The position numbers and the translations under genes are program-made. Below are positions 32,848 through 44,451 of a DNA stretch of 64,000 nt, in pieces. Source of the DNA: Calocera cornea HHB12733. Lineage: Eukaryota > Basidiomycota > Dacrymycetes > Dacrymycetales > Dacrymycetaceae. Each line of letters opens with the position of its first letter. The stretch's first letter is position 1. Location: assembly GCA_001632435.1 (NCBI GenBank), contig KV423918.1:62001-126000 (forward strand), read 5' to 3'. The notes beneath the pieces were generated by a model. The model worked only from the letters and a program-made list of their open reading frames with translations. It was not told where the DNA came from and ran no database searches.

Positions 32848-34831
32848 CTATTGGCGCTCCTCGTCACCGTCTCTTTCCCTAGGCGGTGATCCACCTCTTG
32901 CAAACACGCCTGGGGGTCCGACTCCAGGCGGCGGCGGGCGGTAGAACGCATGCGGCGGCGGCGGCATGCCTATCATATGTGGTGGTGGTCCGCCGTGCAT
33001 ATGCGCACCAGGGGGTGGGGCACCGGGCCCGCCAGGTACAGCGCTGTGCATGATGTCGCGCTCATGCCGGAGGTGTTCGAGCTCGCGCGCCTGGTCCTTG
33101 ATCACATTCTTCATGCTCGCGATGTACTCGACGGCTGTCACAGTCACGCGGTCATCAGCGCACAGCGATTGCGGGGTGATTAATGAACTTCATACCTTTG
33201 CTCAGGATCTCCCATTTGCTTGCCTTCATCCCCCGATCAGCAGGAAGTTGATCTCGCAGCTCATCAAACAGGTCCTTCATCTCTTTTCTGCGCTTCCGCT
33301 CGGCGAGCTTGTGGCTGACGCGTAATTCTGGGGATCGGGAATATGGCGTGTCCTTGTTACCGATGCTCGGGGCGCTCGCGCTCGTCGGTGTGGGGTTGCC
33401 CTCGTCTGCTAGGCCCGGATTGCCATTATCCGGAGTGGTGGCCCCAGGCGGGGGAGTGCTGTCGTTCGCGCCGGTGGAGTCCTTGCGCTCATTGGAGGGC
33501 GGCGGTGGAGGTCCGCCGGAACCGCCGGCGAATTGCGCGTTCGGTGGTGGCCCGAAATACGGCGCGGGGGGAGCACCATACCCATGCGGAGGGGGAGGGG
33601 GAGGTCCGGTTGCCGGAGGCCACATGAAGCTTTGATAATTTCTATTTGGATCTTCCGGACCGCCGTTCGAGCTGAAGGACGTTGGCGCGGTTGATGGCGT
33701 GTAGCCGCCTCCACCGCTCGCACTGCTCGCCATACTCGTGGCACTGAAGATGGAAGCTGCGGAATCGCGACGCTCGTCGGTAATATGCGAAGGCGCAGGG
33801 GGCGCAGGGTGAGCGCCGGCGGGAGGAGGGGGATAAGGGCTTGATCCCCAGCGTGGTGGCCCGCCTGCCCAGATACCAGGAGGGGCCGGGCCGGAGGGTG
33901 ATGAAGGATTTGCAGTATTTTCGCGCTCCTGTGCGCTCATTTGAGGTATTCGCGCCGGATCGATTGCAGACCCGCGTCGCTTGTTGGGGTGCTGTGATGT
34001 CGGGCTGGATTCCGGCTTGCTATCCACTTCCATGCCACTCCCCGCGGGGTTGTTGTAGGCCCCGGACGCGGGCCCGGCGGTGTTTCCGTTTGGGAACGAG
34101 TCGCCCGAGGGGAGAAGGTCGTGTGAGAGCTTGCGCTTGAGCGCCTGACGCTGCGGGGGCGCTTGTGCGCTGTAGTGGTCGTGGTAGGGTGAGAGCAGGT
34201 GGGCGGAGTTGGAAGGGGGGCCGGCGCGCGCATCTGTGGTTGGGTGGCTGTGGTCGTTATGGTGTCCCTGGACAATCTCCCCGCTCGCTATTGAATGCCG
34301 GCGACCATCGTACCCAACCCCGGGCACGCCCAACCGTCCACTCGCGTCGGCGCTGCTCATCTCCCCCGCTGCACCGGCCGCTCTCCCCGCCCGGTCGCTG
34401 GCAGGTGGCAGGGCGAAAGGCGCAGACGGTCGCTGGCCGCGCGGCGGTGACTGGGACCATGGTCGATTGGGCCGGCCGATTTGATCCGCACGACCGGGCG
34501 CGGCGTTGATCGACGTATGTTCGTTTGCGGACATGCTGCTTCTGGGCACAGAAGCCGGGGCGTTGCCGGCTGACGTGCCGTGGGTGGGGCGGTCCAAGCT
34601 GGTGGGGCCTGGGTGGGTACGTTGGGGCTGCGGCGGGTTGGTGAAGCAGTGTTGGGCGGACGAGGCGGTCCCGCTTGCAACTGCAGGCTTGTCCGGCGGC
34701 GAGGTATTTGAGTTGCGGACGTTGCCTGGCGGTGGTTCGAGGGAGGGATGTGTCTGCGCTGCCGGCTCCGCTGCACTCGTGGTTTGGGCGGCTGAGGGTG
34801 CGGGTTCGGGTGCGGGAGCAGTAGGGTCCAT
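32848..34831 (-). CDS. bHLH transcription factor with long disordered N-terminus
   Basis: Nuclear DNA-binding regulator. Exons 34831..33196 and 33134..32848; 640 residues. The first about 490 residues are Pro/Ser/Gly/Ala-rich and disordered, with KRKLSHDLLPSG as a possible nuclear signal. The bHLH is at about 513-565: basic region RVSHKLAERKRRKE, helix 1 MKDLFDELRDQLP, loop ADRGMKASKW, helix 2 EILSKAVEYIASMKN, joined across the intron. His, Glu and Arg at the contact positions (H-x3-E-x3-R) predict binding to E-boxes of the CACGTG kind. A short coiled segment (KDQARELEHLRHERD) and a Pro/Gly-rich tail follow. Similar HKLAERKRRKEMKDLFDELR basic regions are frequent in ascomycete and basidiomycete bHLH proteins; I cannot assign an orthologue. 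ATG at 34831 is the first in-frame ATG (MDPTAPAPEP). Confidence 0.9.
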
Positions 34832-36086
34832 TACGGCGGGGGAATGGGCTAAGTTATGGGAAACGGCGTGGCAGAGTGCAGCTGATGAGGCCTGGGCGGG
34901 AGGCGGGGCGGCGTCCGGTGTGGTAAATTGGGTGCTGGAAGAGCAGCGCCCAGCAAACAACAGTGAAATTGCCGATTCGGTGTGCTGTTAAGTTGCGGTG
35001 GGAAACACCGGTCTAAATTACAAAGGGCAGGGGGATAGCCGGCGGGCGAACAGGCCCGTGTTGCTTTTGAAGTTGGGTGCCCAAGGGACGGGGGACGGCA
35101 CTGTGGGCCATGCCTTTGGGCGAAGGAAGGGGTTGTGCGAGGATGCGTCGTCCCAGGATAGGCCTGGGCAGGTCGGATGCAGACCCACGAGCAGCCACGA
35201 GGGAGCCGGGCGTGCACGAGGCGGACACGCGCCCGACGTATTATCGGCACGTTGTCTGTCAAACGTCGTCCAGTAGTGCCGAAGCTGCCATGTCTGCACA
35301 GGTCATCCCTTGATTCACACGCGCAACGAACCGGAGACGGGACGGCGTGGCCAGGTGGCAGATCAAGGGGTCCCCTCCCCCCATGTCCACCATGTTCGTG
35401 CACTCGCCCAGGGCAACGAAACACGCACCCGGGAAATGAGGACACGTGCGGTGGCAGCCGGTGGATGACGTGCGAGATCCTTTCTTCCCCCAGCCACGCT
35501 CGTCCCCTGCTCCCTTGCAATCATTCATCCCCCTCCTCGCCCCTGACTACCGCGTCGCCCCGCCCTGACTTCATTGCAAACGTGATACGATCATTCATCC
35601 CATCCCCCTCGCAAGCTGCACACATATGGCATCATGATCTGCAAAACATAAAAATACCCACTATCTCGGTCAAACAAATTTCAAGCCTATTTCGCACCCT
35701 GGTTACTGTCACCTGAGACCCGCCCCAGACCTCCCTCCACGCACAGCCCTCCTTCGTTCCGTCTCGTATCCGCAGTTCAAGACCCAGCCACGCGCCTCTC
35801 ACGCTCGCGCTTGACCCTGACATTCCGAAAGGAACGAACAAAGCGAACTAGAGCCGTTGCTTGGAATGCTTGGGTAAGACAATTCGAATGTGTTACCTCA
35901 CGCGAGCGGTGCGAGTACGAATGAGTCCATCTCGCAGACATGATCGGAAGCCGGATAAGGAAGATCACGGATCTTCTGCAACGGTTCTGATGCGTCGCGT
36001 ATGGAATATGCAAATTGGTCACGCGCGAACCATCATATCCCCGAAAGAAGCAACATCGCAATGTCCGGTTACATTGGAAATCAGGG
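34832..36086. other. long 5' region of the bHLH gene
   Basis: 1.26 kb between the ELG1 stop and the bHLH start, both minus strand. The bHLH frame stays open upstream without an ATG for some 130 bp. I see no gene, tRNA or repeat. The minus strand is purine/GC-rich near the gene. Long leaders are common for fungal regulators, but a leader is not proven here. Confidence 0.4.
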
Positions 36087-39000
36087 TCAGAAGCCGAGGG
36101 ACCCTCTTCTCGCCTCCGCAAGCGCCAGATCATCGAGCGATATCCAACGAGCGTACGGAAGACGTGTATTGAACTTGGCTGCGGCCAATCGGAGTGGTCT
36201 TCCTGCGCGCGAAAGTCGGGCGGCTTCTTGGGCTTCGTCAGCTTCTGCTCCTTCATCGTCTGCTCGCACCATGGCCCGGACGTAAGGCGCGTAATCCACA
36301 ATGACCGGTGCGCGGGGTAACAAGTAGGAAGAGATTGGAATGAGCGGGGCAAGATACGTAAGAAGACTCGTGATGCCAGTGCTTTCGGCCGCCGGCTCAC
36401 GATCCAAAGTTGGCAAGACGTGGCTGAATTGCGATATCGCCGTGGCGTCGATTTCGTCCGCGAACTGTTCGTCATGGAGATACGTAGCAATGCCAACATC
36501 AGCATCTGCCGGATGGGGTTTTCGCACGGTAACATGACCCTGTTCATCGTCAAGGGACGGCTCGGATCGATCTGGTTCGAGCGCCTATTGACAACCATTG
36601 TTGAGTTCATTGTCCAAAGGCGACGCGATATTACGGTAGAACTTGCCTGCATGGATCGGCCAGCGGGCCGCCTGAGGTACGCATCTACGAAACTCCGGTA
36701 ATCCAGGAACGAGGCATAGCACTCCAGCCGTCTCACGGGCGCCAGGCTAGCTTCGTTGAGATCTTGGTCGAAACTCCGGGAAACAGTACGATCCTTTCGG
36801 AGACTCTTGAGGTCATACTTTCCCGAACAGGTCCATTGTAGGCTGTTAATCGCTTGCCGGAGGTCGCTGCTGCCCTCTCGAATCCCGCTCACAACCTTTC
36901 GAGGCAAGTTGTGTCCCTCAACCCGGGCAATGCATTGCAAGTAGGAGTCTTGCAGTGTTACTTCAGGTGCTTCAAACCTGAGCTGCTCCTGCAAAGGCAG
37001 GTCGTCAATGGGCACAAGAGTCGGATCTACGACGCATCAGAGGCTTGTCAGGTTGTCATGTCCTTGGGCGTACCGTTGCATGTCATAATCACGGGCCGGT
37101 GACTGTCTTTCAGAAGTCCAATGACGGCCTGCCAAAAGCCAGCGTCCTCCCGAAACAGCACATCGACTTCTTCCAGTAGAATGACAGACTGTCGGACTCC
37201 ACTTGCCTCAGGTGTGGGAAGTCGTGCCTGCGCAACGGTTCTATCCATTCCAGTGGAAGCGGGTGATTCGATAGAGCCATATCCCGTGTCTGGAGGGCTG
37301 GAAGAGTCTAAAGAAATAGGTTGTTCCGGAGTGCCGGACGAGAGCTGGTATCTTGCTGATTTGTTGCCAGCGAACAGCAGCTTTTCGAAAGGAACACCGC
37401 CAGTTACAGGCGCCTTCCGAACCAAGTGGTTCCTTCCGACTTCTCCGACCAAGCTCATTAACCCTGCTCCGCTCCTCTTTCCAATACCAGGATACACCTC
37501 GAAAACGTCCCAACCGAGCTCATGTGCACATGCGTAAACGGCAGCTGTCTTCCCGCAGCCTGGAGGCCCTGAAAGCAAGATAGCGTTCGCCAGACGCTGG
37601 GAGAAGTCATGGGCCGGCAGATGTCGGGTTGGTCGTGGGGTAGTAAGGAACGGCGGGGGCCCCGCGGAGGACGCGGTAGAGCCATGATCGGACAGTGTAC
37701 CGTCGTCGGCAGCGCCCCAGTCCTCGATTGGGTCCTCGGGCCACTCGGTACCGCTCAGCTCATCGTCGGAAACGATCCAGTCGTCGGTCCTGCGTTTCCG
37801 TTTTCGGCGCTGGCTCTTGTCGACTGTTCTGATTACGGTCCGCTTTTTCTCACCGTTGACAGTCGGACGCGAGGCATCGATACCATTCGGCAGCTGCCGG
37901 TCGTCAGTCACGCGGAGCTCGAGTGCTTGCAGCCAATCCTTCAGGTACATTGCGTGCGCCTCATTTCCAAGGACTTCGGCCGCCTGCAGCGGTCGGTACT
38001 TCTCGCACCACAGTTCAGAATGTTGGTCGTCGTTCGGCCCCGCCAAGCGGGCCAAGGCAGGGTGCCGCTGATGTGCACGGAGAAGCGGAACCTCCACCTC
38101 GTCTCCACTGACGTCCACCAAACCGGGAGAGGAGGGCTGAAACCGAGCCAGGTTAGGCGCCAGGCTGCTGTAGTCGAAGTCGGCGAACTCCTGATGAGAG
38201 CGGTGGTTGAGTCGGCGGCGTTTGAATGGCAGGCACCGTCCGCCACCAGAAGCCATGGCAGACGAGTCATGCGTGGGGCCTCGCACATGCTGACTTTCCG
38301 CATCGGGCCAAGAGGCGGATAGTGCTACCTTCATTCTGGTCGGCGCTCCATTGCTCCTGGGAATTGTGGATGTACTTGAGGCAGGTCGGGACGTAAAGAA
38401 GGGATGGGCCAGAGCCGGTGGCCCCTTTTCGATTACTGGAGATTCGTCCACCGTTATAGGCTCTTCCTGCTTGCCCATCGGCTCGTCTTCGTCGAGGACT
38501 ATAGGTTCGGAGATTGCGCTCCCTCTCACTGACGATCGAGAGGAAGTCCGGGAGAGGGGCTGAGACGAGGTACCAGGAACACGGAGACGGCTCAAGACCG
38601 GAGCAGCGACGTCCTTGGTCTGCACAGCTTCTCGACTTGGGTCTGTCGAGAGATCATTATCGTCCATGGACTGAGCATGATCCGGTGTAGATGTACCGTT
38701 ACTCTTTGCGGACTTGCGAGGAGCTTTAGCAGACTTGTCATCTGTCTTTCGTTTCCTTCCCCTCGTGGGATCGGTAGGTTTTGGAGGTGGTGGAGCGTTC
38801 TTGTCGAATATTGAATAGATAGGTCCGGAGGGTTGAGGTGCTTGCCGGGAAGTCGCCGCTTGGACCGGTGTGCTCTCAGCGGCTGCACAAGCCCCATGAG
38901 GTGATTGTCCCGCAAGCAGAGACTCGTGAACGCACAGTGGGTAGTCACTTGAGCCACTCTGTTCTTTCCGGTTCCAGCTGATGTCCTCCCATCGCCTACA

Positions 39001-39101
39001 ACCTCAACGGGCACGCCATTGGCCGCCGCCACACCATCCGGCCCGTTCGCCGAAGGCCGCTTGCTGCTGAAGAATGACTTGAGGTTTTGTTGCGTTGGCA
39101 T
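36087..39101 (-). CDS. ELG1: Elg1/ATAD5-type AAA+ PCNA unloader
   Basis: Large subunit of the Elg1-RFC-like complex, which unloads (SUMO-)PCNA from DNA after replication. Exons 39101..38949, 38874..37074, 37026..36635, 36584..36087; 947 residues. The protein starts MPTQQNLKSFFSSK, a canonical PIP box (Q-x-x-L-x-x-F-F, residues 4-11). A disordered region with repeats of acidic/Ser residues follows, then LWCEKYRPLQAAEVLGN, Walker A GPPGCGKTAAVYACAHELGW, the Elg1-typical FEVYPGIGKRSGAGL, Walker B-like VILLEEVDVLF and sensor-1 IMTCNGT. The C-terminal part has YLAPLIPISSYLLPRAPVIVDY and YVRAMV of the family. Introns 47-74 bp; the first acceptor (38875) was picked to keep phase 0, so a few residues there are uncertain. 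Promoter shared with the PCI gene at 39506. Confidence 0.93.
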
Positions 39102-39505
39102 CGTACATCGGCGTCGTCAATGGGCCAGGTATATAAACATGCGAGTCAAGTGTATGAATACAATATTGCGGGTGGTTCAATGCCGGGCCATGATGCAGTG
39201 AAGAGGAGGTGGATGATGCTAGTCAGACGACGCGTTCTCGATGGGAGCGAACGCGACGCGTCTGACTGAATCCAAGCCTTCCTCATTCAGGGCCGCCGGC
39301 ACACATTGAAGTTCGGTCTGCTCACATCCTATCCACTTCGACTTGATCGCTGGTCATATCCTATCAGTGGAGAGTACAGCGATAGCCCCACTCTCGTTTT
39401 CCAAAAGGACGCTTCACTCCAACTGAAGACCTGTCTTCGTGTCATCCTGCTGCCTCGACTCGCCACTCACCCCCCGACGGGCGCCACTTGACCCTTCCGA
39501 CCGCG
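39102..39505. promoter_or_regulatory. divergent promoter with inverted pair of MCB boxes
   Basis: 404 bp between ELG1 (-) and the PCI gene (+). ACGCGT occurs at 39230-39235 and 39256-39261 inside a larger inverted repeat: AGTCAGACGACGCGT at 39221-39235 and ACGCGTCTGACT at 39256-39267. MCB boxes bind MBF-type G1/S regulators in yeasts; that role here is inferred. Confidence 0.55.
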
Positions 39506-41105
39506 ATGAAGTTCCCTGTCTATCTAGCTCAACTGGCATCAGCCGTCCTTGACAAACAGGCATTCACGCTAATAGAGCTCTTGCAAGTGGAATCGTCCAA
39601 GTCCAAAGAGCTGCTGAGAGATGTTGCCAATCCCTCGGTGTGTAGCCCAGAAGCGTATTGCCAAGTTTCAACCACTAACAACTTGCGCAGAGACCGGCAC
39701 TGCAAGGATTCAGAGGATCTGTCGAGTCACCGTGGGATGACATTGCTATCGCTCATCTTCAAGTTGTCTTGAAAGCTGAAGGACGGGACTTTGGGGCTGC
39801 ATATAAGGAGCAGGCCAAGCTGATAGTGTACGTCCGAACCCGCCTCCCCTACTGCGTGCTGACTGGTTGTCACCAGCGACGTGCTGAAGTGGTTCCAGAG
39901 CCAGACTTCTTGGTTTCTACCAGTTTTGTACAGGGTGCTGGACGATCTTCGAGAGCTAGCTGCCAGGGTGCGTTATTCGTTTTCATCCCCACTGTGCAGT
40001 CGCTGATGCTGTAACAGGCGGACGAAGATGTGATGTTACAAGGCGGCCCGTCAAAGCAGGCGGACTCGCTCGAGGATGCAGCTCGTATCATTGGAAATTG
40101 CTTCTCGTCTTGTATGACTGATCGGTACGTCGGTGTTGGACAATTCTTGTCCGCCTGTGACTCACGATGGCGCTGCCTAGTACAAACCCCGTTGGCGTAT
40201 CGAGAAAATGGGGGACATACTATATTGCCGGATTGGCTTTGAAGTGCTATTTTCGAGTGCGTTCTATCTGTGATGCTTTATGGACGGCTCATTCGGTCAT
40301 CACCGCAGATCAGCAAAACATTCTTGTCGAAGAACATCATTCGAGCCATCGATGCGAACTCCGACACATTACCCCCGCTCACCCAATACCCGCGGTCCCA
40401 TCAAGTGAGTCACCTGCTGATAACCGTGCATCTATTTTACCGACTTCTGCAGGTGACATGGCGCTACTACATTGCATTGCTGGACTTCTTGGGAGAGAAT
40501 TACGACAAGGCTGAGCGCGGCTTCGTCTCTACCTTCTACAGCTGTCCCATGCGAGCGAGGCGGAACAAGGAGCTTGCCCTCAACTATCTCATTCCCATCC
40601 GGCTCCTGAAGGGTATTCTACCCTCGCGCAAACTTCTGAACCGATTCCCAAACCTAGAGATGTTGTACCGACCGTTCGGCGACGCGATACGGAAAGGCGA
40701 TATCAAGGAGTTCGATGCGAGGCTTGCTTGGGCAGAAACCAGGCTCGTTGAAGCAGGAGTATATCTGACGGTGGAGCGCGCAAGGGAGGTTTGCTTGAGT
40801 AGACTATTCCGTAAAACGTGAGCGCATTGATAGAAGCTGCTCGACCGCGACTGACATGAGCGGGCAGTTGGCGAGCACTATCGAAACCCGACCCTCTCAC
40901 CCGAGTGCCTATATCGTCATTTCAGGCCGCGCTCAAGATCAGCGGGCTTGACATCTCGCAAGAAGAGGTCGAATGCCTACTGGCCAATATGATCTATAAG
41001 GGTTATATGCGAGGCTATCTCAGTCATGGGACCGGCATCCTTGTCCTTAGCAAGCAGGATCCCTTCCCATCACTGCTCACCCGGCGCGATCCAGCGCCGA
41101 TGTAG
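39506..41105 (+). CDS. PCI-domain protein, Csn12/Thp1/PCID2 family
   Basis: Family members act in TREX-2-type mRNA export or in the Csn12-Thp3-Sem1 complex. Eight exons: 39506..39637, 39691..39827, 39877..39967, 40018..40124, 40181..40256, 40309..40404, 40453..40817, 40868..41105; 413 residues, the normal length. Signature segments are [67 protein letters not shown], the [14 protein letters not shown] segment, and the winged-helix PCI end with [39 protein letters not shown]. The length and YLIPIRLL block suit Csn12 slightly better than Thp1, but I leave it at family level. Each junction is in phase; introns 48-56 bp. Shares the MCB-bearing promoter with ELG1. Confidence 0.9.
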
Positions 41106-41351
41106 TTTGATGGTGCAACGTTGTATCAAATGGTTGTACTACTTTGACTTTTGCATAGTAATGGTAACAGCAGATGCGTTAGTTCGTTGATCTTGAGCAA
41201 TGTGACCAGAGCTTCGGAGGGGCGTTAACACAGTACCATAGTCATGCAGTTGTCATTAGTCTTCCAGCTGGCGTGTATGCTTAAGCGCGTATCCTACTGT
41301 ATTCGTATGGAACCCGCCTGGACTGGCCGTATTCCTTGCACGCTCCTCCGC

Positions 41352-42227
41352 TTAGACGTAATTCAGACTGCCCAAACGGCCGGGGTTCTTCTTGTTCCTA
41401 CGTTTCTTGCTGTCGTTCGTGGAACTCGAGCTAGTCGAGGCCCGGGATGCAGTATCGTCAGATACGGTAGCAGCGATCCACTCCGTAGTGCCAACTAGGA
41501 CGGGTCGTTCAATATGAGGTTCCCTTGACCCGACAGCGAAACACATACCCATAGGGCGAGTGCCGTCGAGCCGAGGAGCCGGGATTGGGCGGCAGTGCTC
41601 CGGCACATCAGTCGTGTATGCAGGTCTCGGATAAGGCTGAACAAAGGGCTCGCAGTAGCCATCATCGAACCAGGATGATTCTATCCACTTCTGACGCCAG
41701 CCTAGCTCGCTGTCAGTATCCGCCGGAGATGGTGTGTATGCGGATGGCTCCGACGCTTACCGTGACGTTGCACGTCACGGTCATGGCCGTAAGTAGAATA
41801 GAAGATGGTTGACACTCGACCCTCGTTCTCCTTCGGGCATTTCTTGAGGAACGTGCCCCAGCGATGTTCTCCCAGAATATGGTTGTAGAAGCCGTCCTTC
41901 TCTCTTTCGACGCTGACCAGGATCTTATCGTTCTATCGGCCATGTCTCAGACGGGTGCGGGCATTGAGTGGGAAATAAGTCACTTACTCTAGGCATCCAG
42001 TAGATGTAGAAGAGCGACTCCTTCTTGATGAACTGCCTGTGATGTGGATGAGCAGCTGTGTATTGAGGCGCATGTATGTAGCATTACGCGAGCCATTGCG
42101 TCAGGACGACTTCCGTTCCCCCGTCGGCCTCAAAGTCGATAGGTTCCACCTCCGGATATGGTAGCGTGACACAGAGGATTCGGGGCTCCCCTTCTGCGGG
42201 GGGAGGTGTATCGGGTCGTTTAACCAT
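41352..42227 (-). CDS. hypothetical protein, 236 residues
   Basis: I do not recognise this gene. Exons 42227..42088, 42036..41988, 41932..41761, 41701..41352, all junctions in phase. It starts MVKRPDTPPP; the middle (LFYIYWMPRNDKILVSVERE, GFYNHILGEHRWGTFLKKC, RVSTIFYSTYG, then WRQKWIESSWFDDGYCEPF) looks like one small alpha/beta domain rich in aromatic residues. The last 60 residues are Ser/Thr-rich and then basic (KKRRNKKNPGR), a possible nuclear localisation signal. No signal peptide or membrane span. It lies convergent with the PCI gene (246 bp apart) and downstream of the SDR gene on the same strand. Confidence 0.75.
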
Positions 42228-42614
42228 TGTCAAATGATGTGGAGGGTAGAGTAGCCTTGTTGCGCCGGAGTTATGGCAGCAGGTTGAGAGATGGGAACGC
42301 CGTTGAAGACAGGGACGCGTCCAGTACTTACGGTCCTTATGTGGCGGCCTTGGGGGTCTGTGCACGGTGACTGTGACTGCATAGAAAGTGATCGAACTCC
42401 CCTCAGTCGTGTTCCGCGTCGGCAGACGCGTCGACTCGCGAGCAAGAACACGTCGGAATCTTCTCGATCCTTATCTCACAAAGGGAACATAGCGTCCACA
42501 ATCGGTATCCCGCGCATGTGGTGCCTCCTGGAATGCATCCGCATGGTCTGTCCGTAACCTTCATACACAGAAGCTCAACTGATCGTCTACATAACCACTG
42601 GAACATAGGACAAA
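42228..42614. other. intergenic region, nothing recognised
   Basis: 387 bp between two minus-strand genes. Two ACGCGT sequences (about 42314 and 42426) and no coding signal. Confidence 0.4.
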
Positions 42615-43638
42615 TCAAAACCACGTAGTTTCGTCGCCGTGGTGGGTCAAGAACTTGCCGTTATGTTCGGGCTTGAGATCTTTAATGATCCGGCTATTGG
42701 TACAACACGCGCACGGTCAGAGACGCGTCCGGGAAATCAATTGGGGAACACATACATGCACTTGACCGCCGCTTCATCGGGCGTTTGGATGTGGGCATCC
42801 TTATTGGGAGAAGCGCCCAAAAATGTTCGGATCAAGTGCATATAGCGCTCCAGTCCTTCAGGTGTGTTGGCTTGATGGAGGTGAGCACAAGTTAGATAGT
42901 GCGACTCAGACCCACTTACGGATAGTAGCAGAGCCTGTCAGGGAGGTATCGACCATGCCCGGCGACAGGCTTAAGCAAATGAAGCCTTCCTCTGCATATT
43001 TCAGACCAAACTTGAGGACAGCGTATTCTCCGGCCGCTTTGGATAAGCCGTAAGAGACGGCGAAGTAGTTGTTGGCGATCTTGGAGAATTGCGGGTTGCC
43101 AGCCGGTGTCGAGATGTAAATGACCTTCTTCTGTGTTCCTGCTCTGAGTAAAGGAAGAAAGGCTTTGATGGTGAGCACCGCCCCGATAGCATTGACCTCA
43201 AATGAAGTTTTCAGATCATCAATCAATGCCTCATCAGACGTATAGGTCTCGAAATCAAGGGGAAGGGTGTCGCTGTAATAGCCAGCGTTCGCAATCAGAA
43301 CACTAGTGCCACGCATGGTAAGCCTCCATGTTACGATCGCGGAGTGAGGCAACGTACTCGATGGCGCCTCCCGTCAGCCTGGCCACTTCCTCAGCGGCCG
43401 CTTGATTGGACTCTGGATTGGTGACATCGAGAGCGACAACATTCACTCCCGGAATGGCCGACAGCGTGGTGGCCTTGGCCGGGTCGCGAGCGGTTCCAAT
43501 GACTTTGTTCCCCTGTGCAGCCTAATAAAGGTCGGTTGTGAGAGCCCCATGAGATGGTAGCGGGCGCACCAAGTGCTGAGCGAGAGCCAGTCCGAATCCA
43601 CGATTGGCCCCGGTGATTACGTACGTAGCCATGGCCAT
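42615..43638 (-). CDS. short-chain dehydrogenase/reductase (SDR)
   Basis: NAD(P)-dependent oxidoreductase of the classical SDR family; substrate unknown. Exons 43638..43570, 43521..43358, 43302..42920, 42870..42756, 42693..42615; 269 residues. Rossmann motif TGANRGFG (residues 9-16), an Arg in IGTARDPAKA and an Asp in VVALDVTNP that fit cofactor binding, IANAG (NAG motif), YISTPAG (catalytic Ser), SYGLSKAAGEY (YxxxK). The C-terminus ends HNGKFLTHHGDETTWF, typical of fungal C-factor-like SDRs. Two ATGs 6 nt apart (43638 and 43632); either gives a normal N-terminus. It is divergent from the haloacid dehalogenase-like gene at 44452, and the two could be co-regulated. Confidence 0.92.
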
Positions 43639-44451
43639 TCGAGCGTGCAATGGAAGGTAATATCGACGGAGGGGACAGTCTTGCGCTGGAGTAAACACAG
43701 CAGAGTGTCTCATTAAGTACACGCAGAGCCATCAGCGTTCGCAGGACAGCCCATAGAACGATTATCGAGTGGCTGCGGCTACTGGGATTCCATCAAGGTA
43801 CATTCTAGTGGGACATCAGAGCAGAAAGGTTGAAAGCCGAGCGCCAAAGGACAGTTTTAGAACAGGATGCGATTCTACGATAGGCTGACTGATAGACGGG
43901 CTCCGGGCCAAGGATGTTACACCAGCTAAGAGCTGAATTTGCCAGACTTGTTACGAAGACCCATGCGCTTTGGGTCCGATTAGGCCTCGGTCGACAGTGA
44001 CACATCGGGAGAAGCGCTAAACCTAGATCCGAGGACCATGGCCGATATGACTTCCATTTGCGGATGAGATGCACAGGTTTCATAACGCTGGCCGCATGCG
44101 GCTACATTGCCGACGGTGCCCCTCGTACGGTAAATTGGGGGATTGATTAACGATCCCCTCGCCGCGGCCTCTGCAGGATTGTAGCTGTCAGCTCAAGATT
44201 GAGTCACAAGTGAGCCTTCGTTAGGGAGGAAACGTCGACTGATGCGGAGACTGACAGAGGCTACAAACCGAAGTGCGCATGCTGGATGGGCTCACCTGAC
44301 CTGGCGTGATGCACGTGACGGTCCAGTCAGCATGACTCCTGCCGAGGTGTCGAAAGCCCCTAAAAGGCCTCGTCGTGACGAAGAGACACAAACCGCACAA
44401 ACAAGTGCTTTCGCGGACAGATCTTCTCGACAATAGACCAATACGATAACG
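43639..44451. promoter_or_regulatory. divergent promoter region between SDR and HAD genes
   Basis: 813 bp between divergent starts. No TATA box, repeat or RNA gene stands out; open frames up to 113 codons lack motifs. Confidence 0.4.

Noticed and set aside
35777..36583. Continuation of the exon-3 frame of ELG1 to a stop at 35777
   Set aside because: The conserved Elg1 C-terminal blocks lie in the other frame, reached by the intron 36634-36585; the continued reading has no family similarity.
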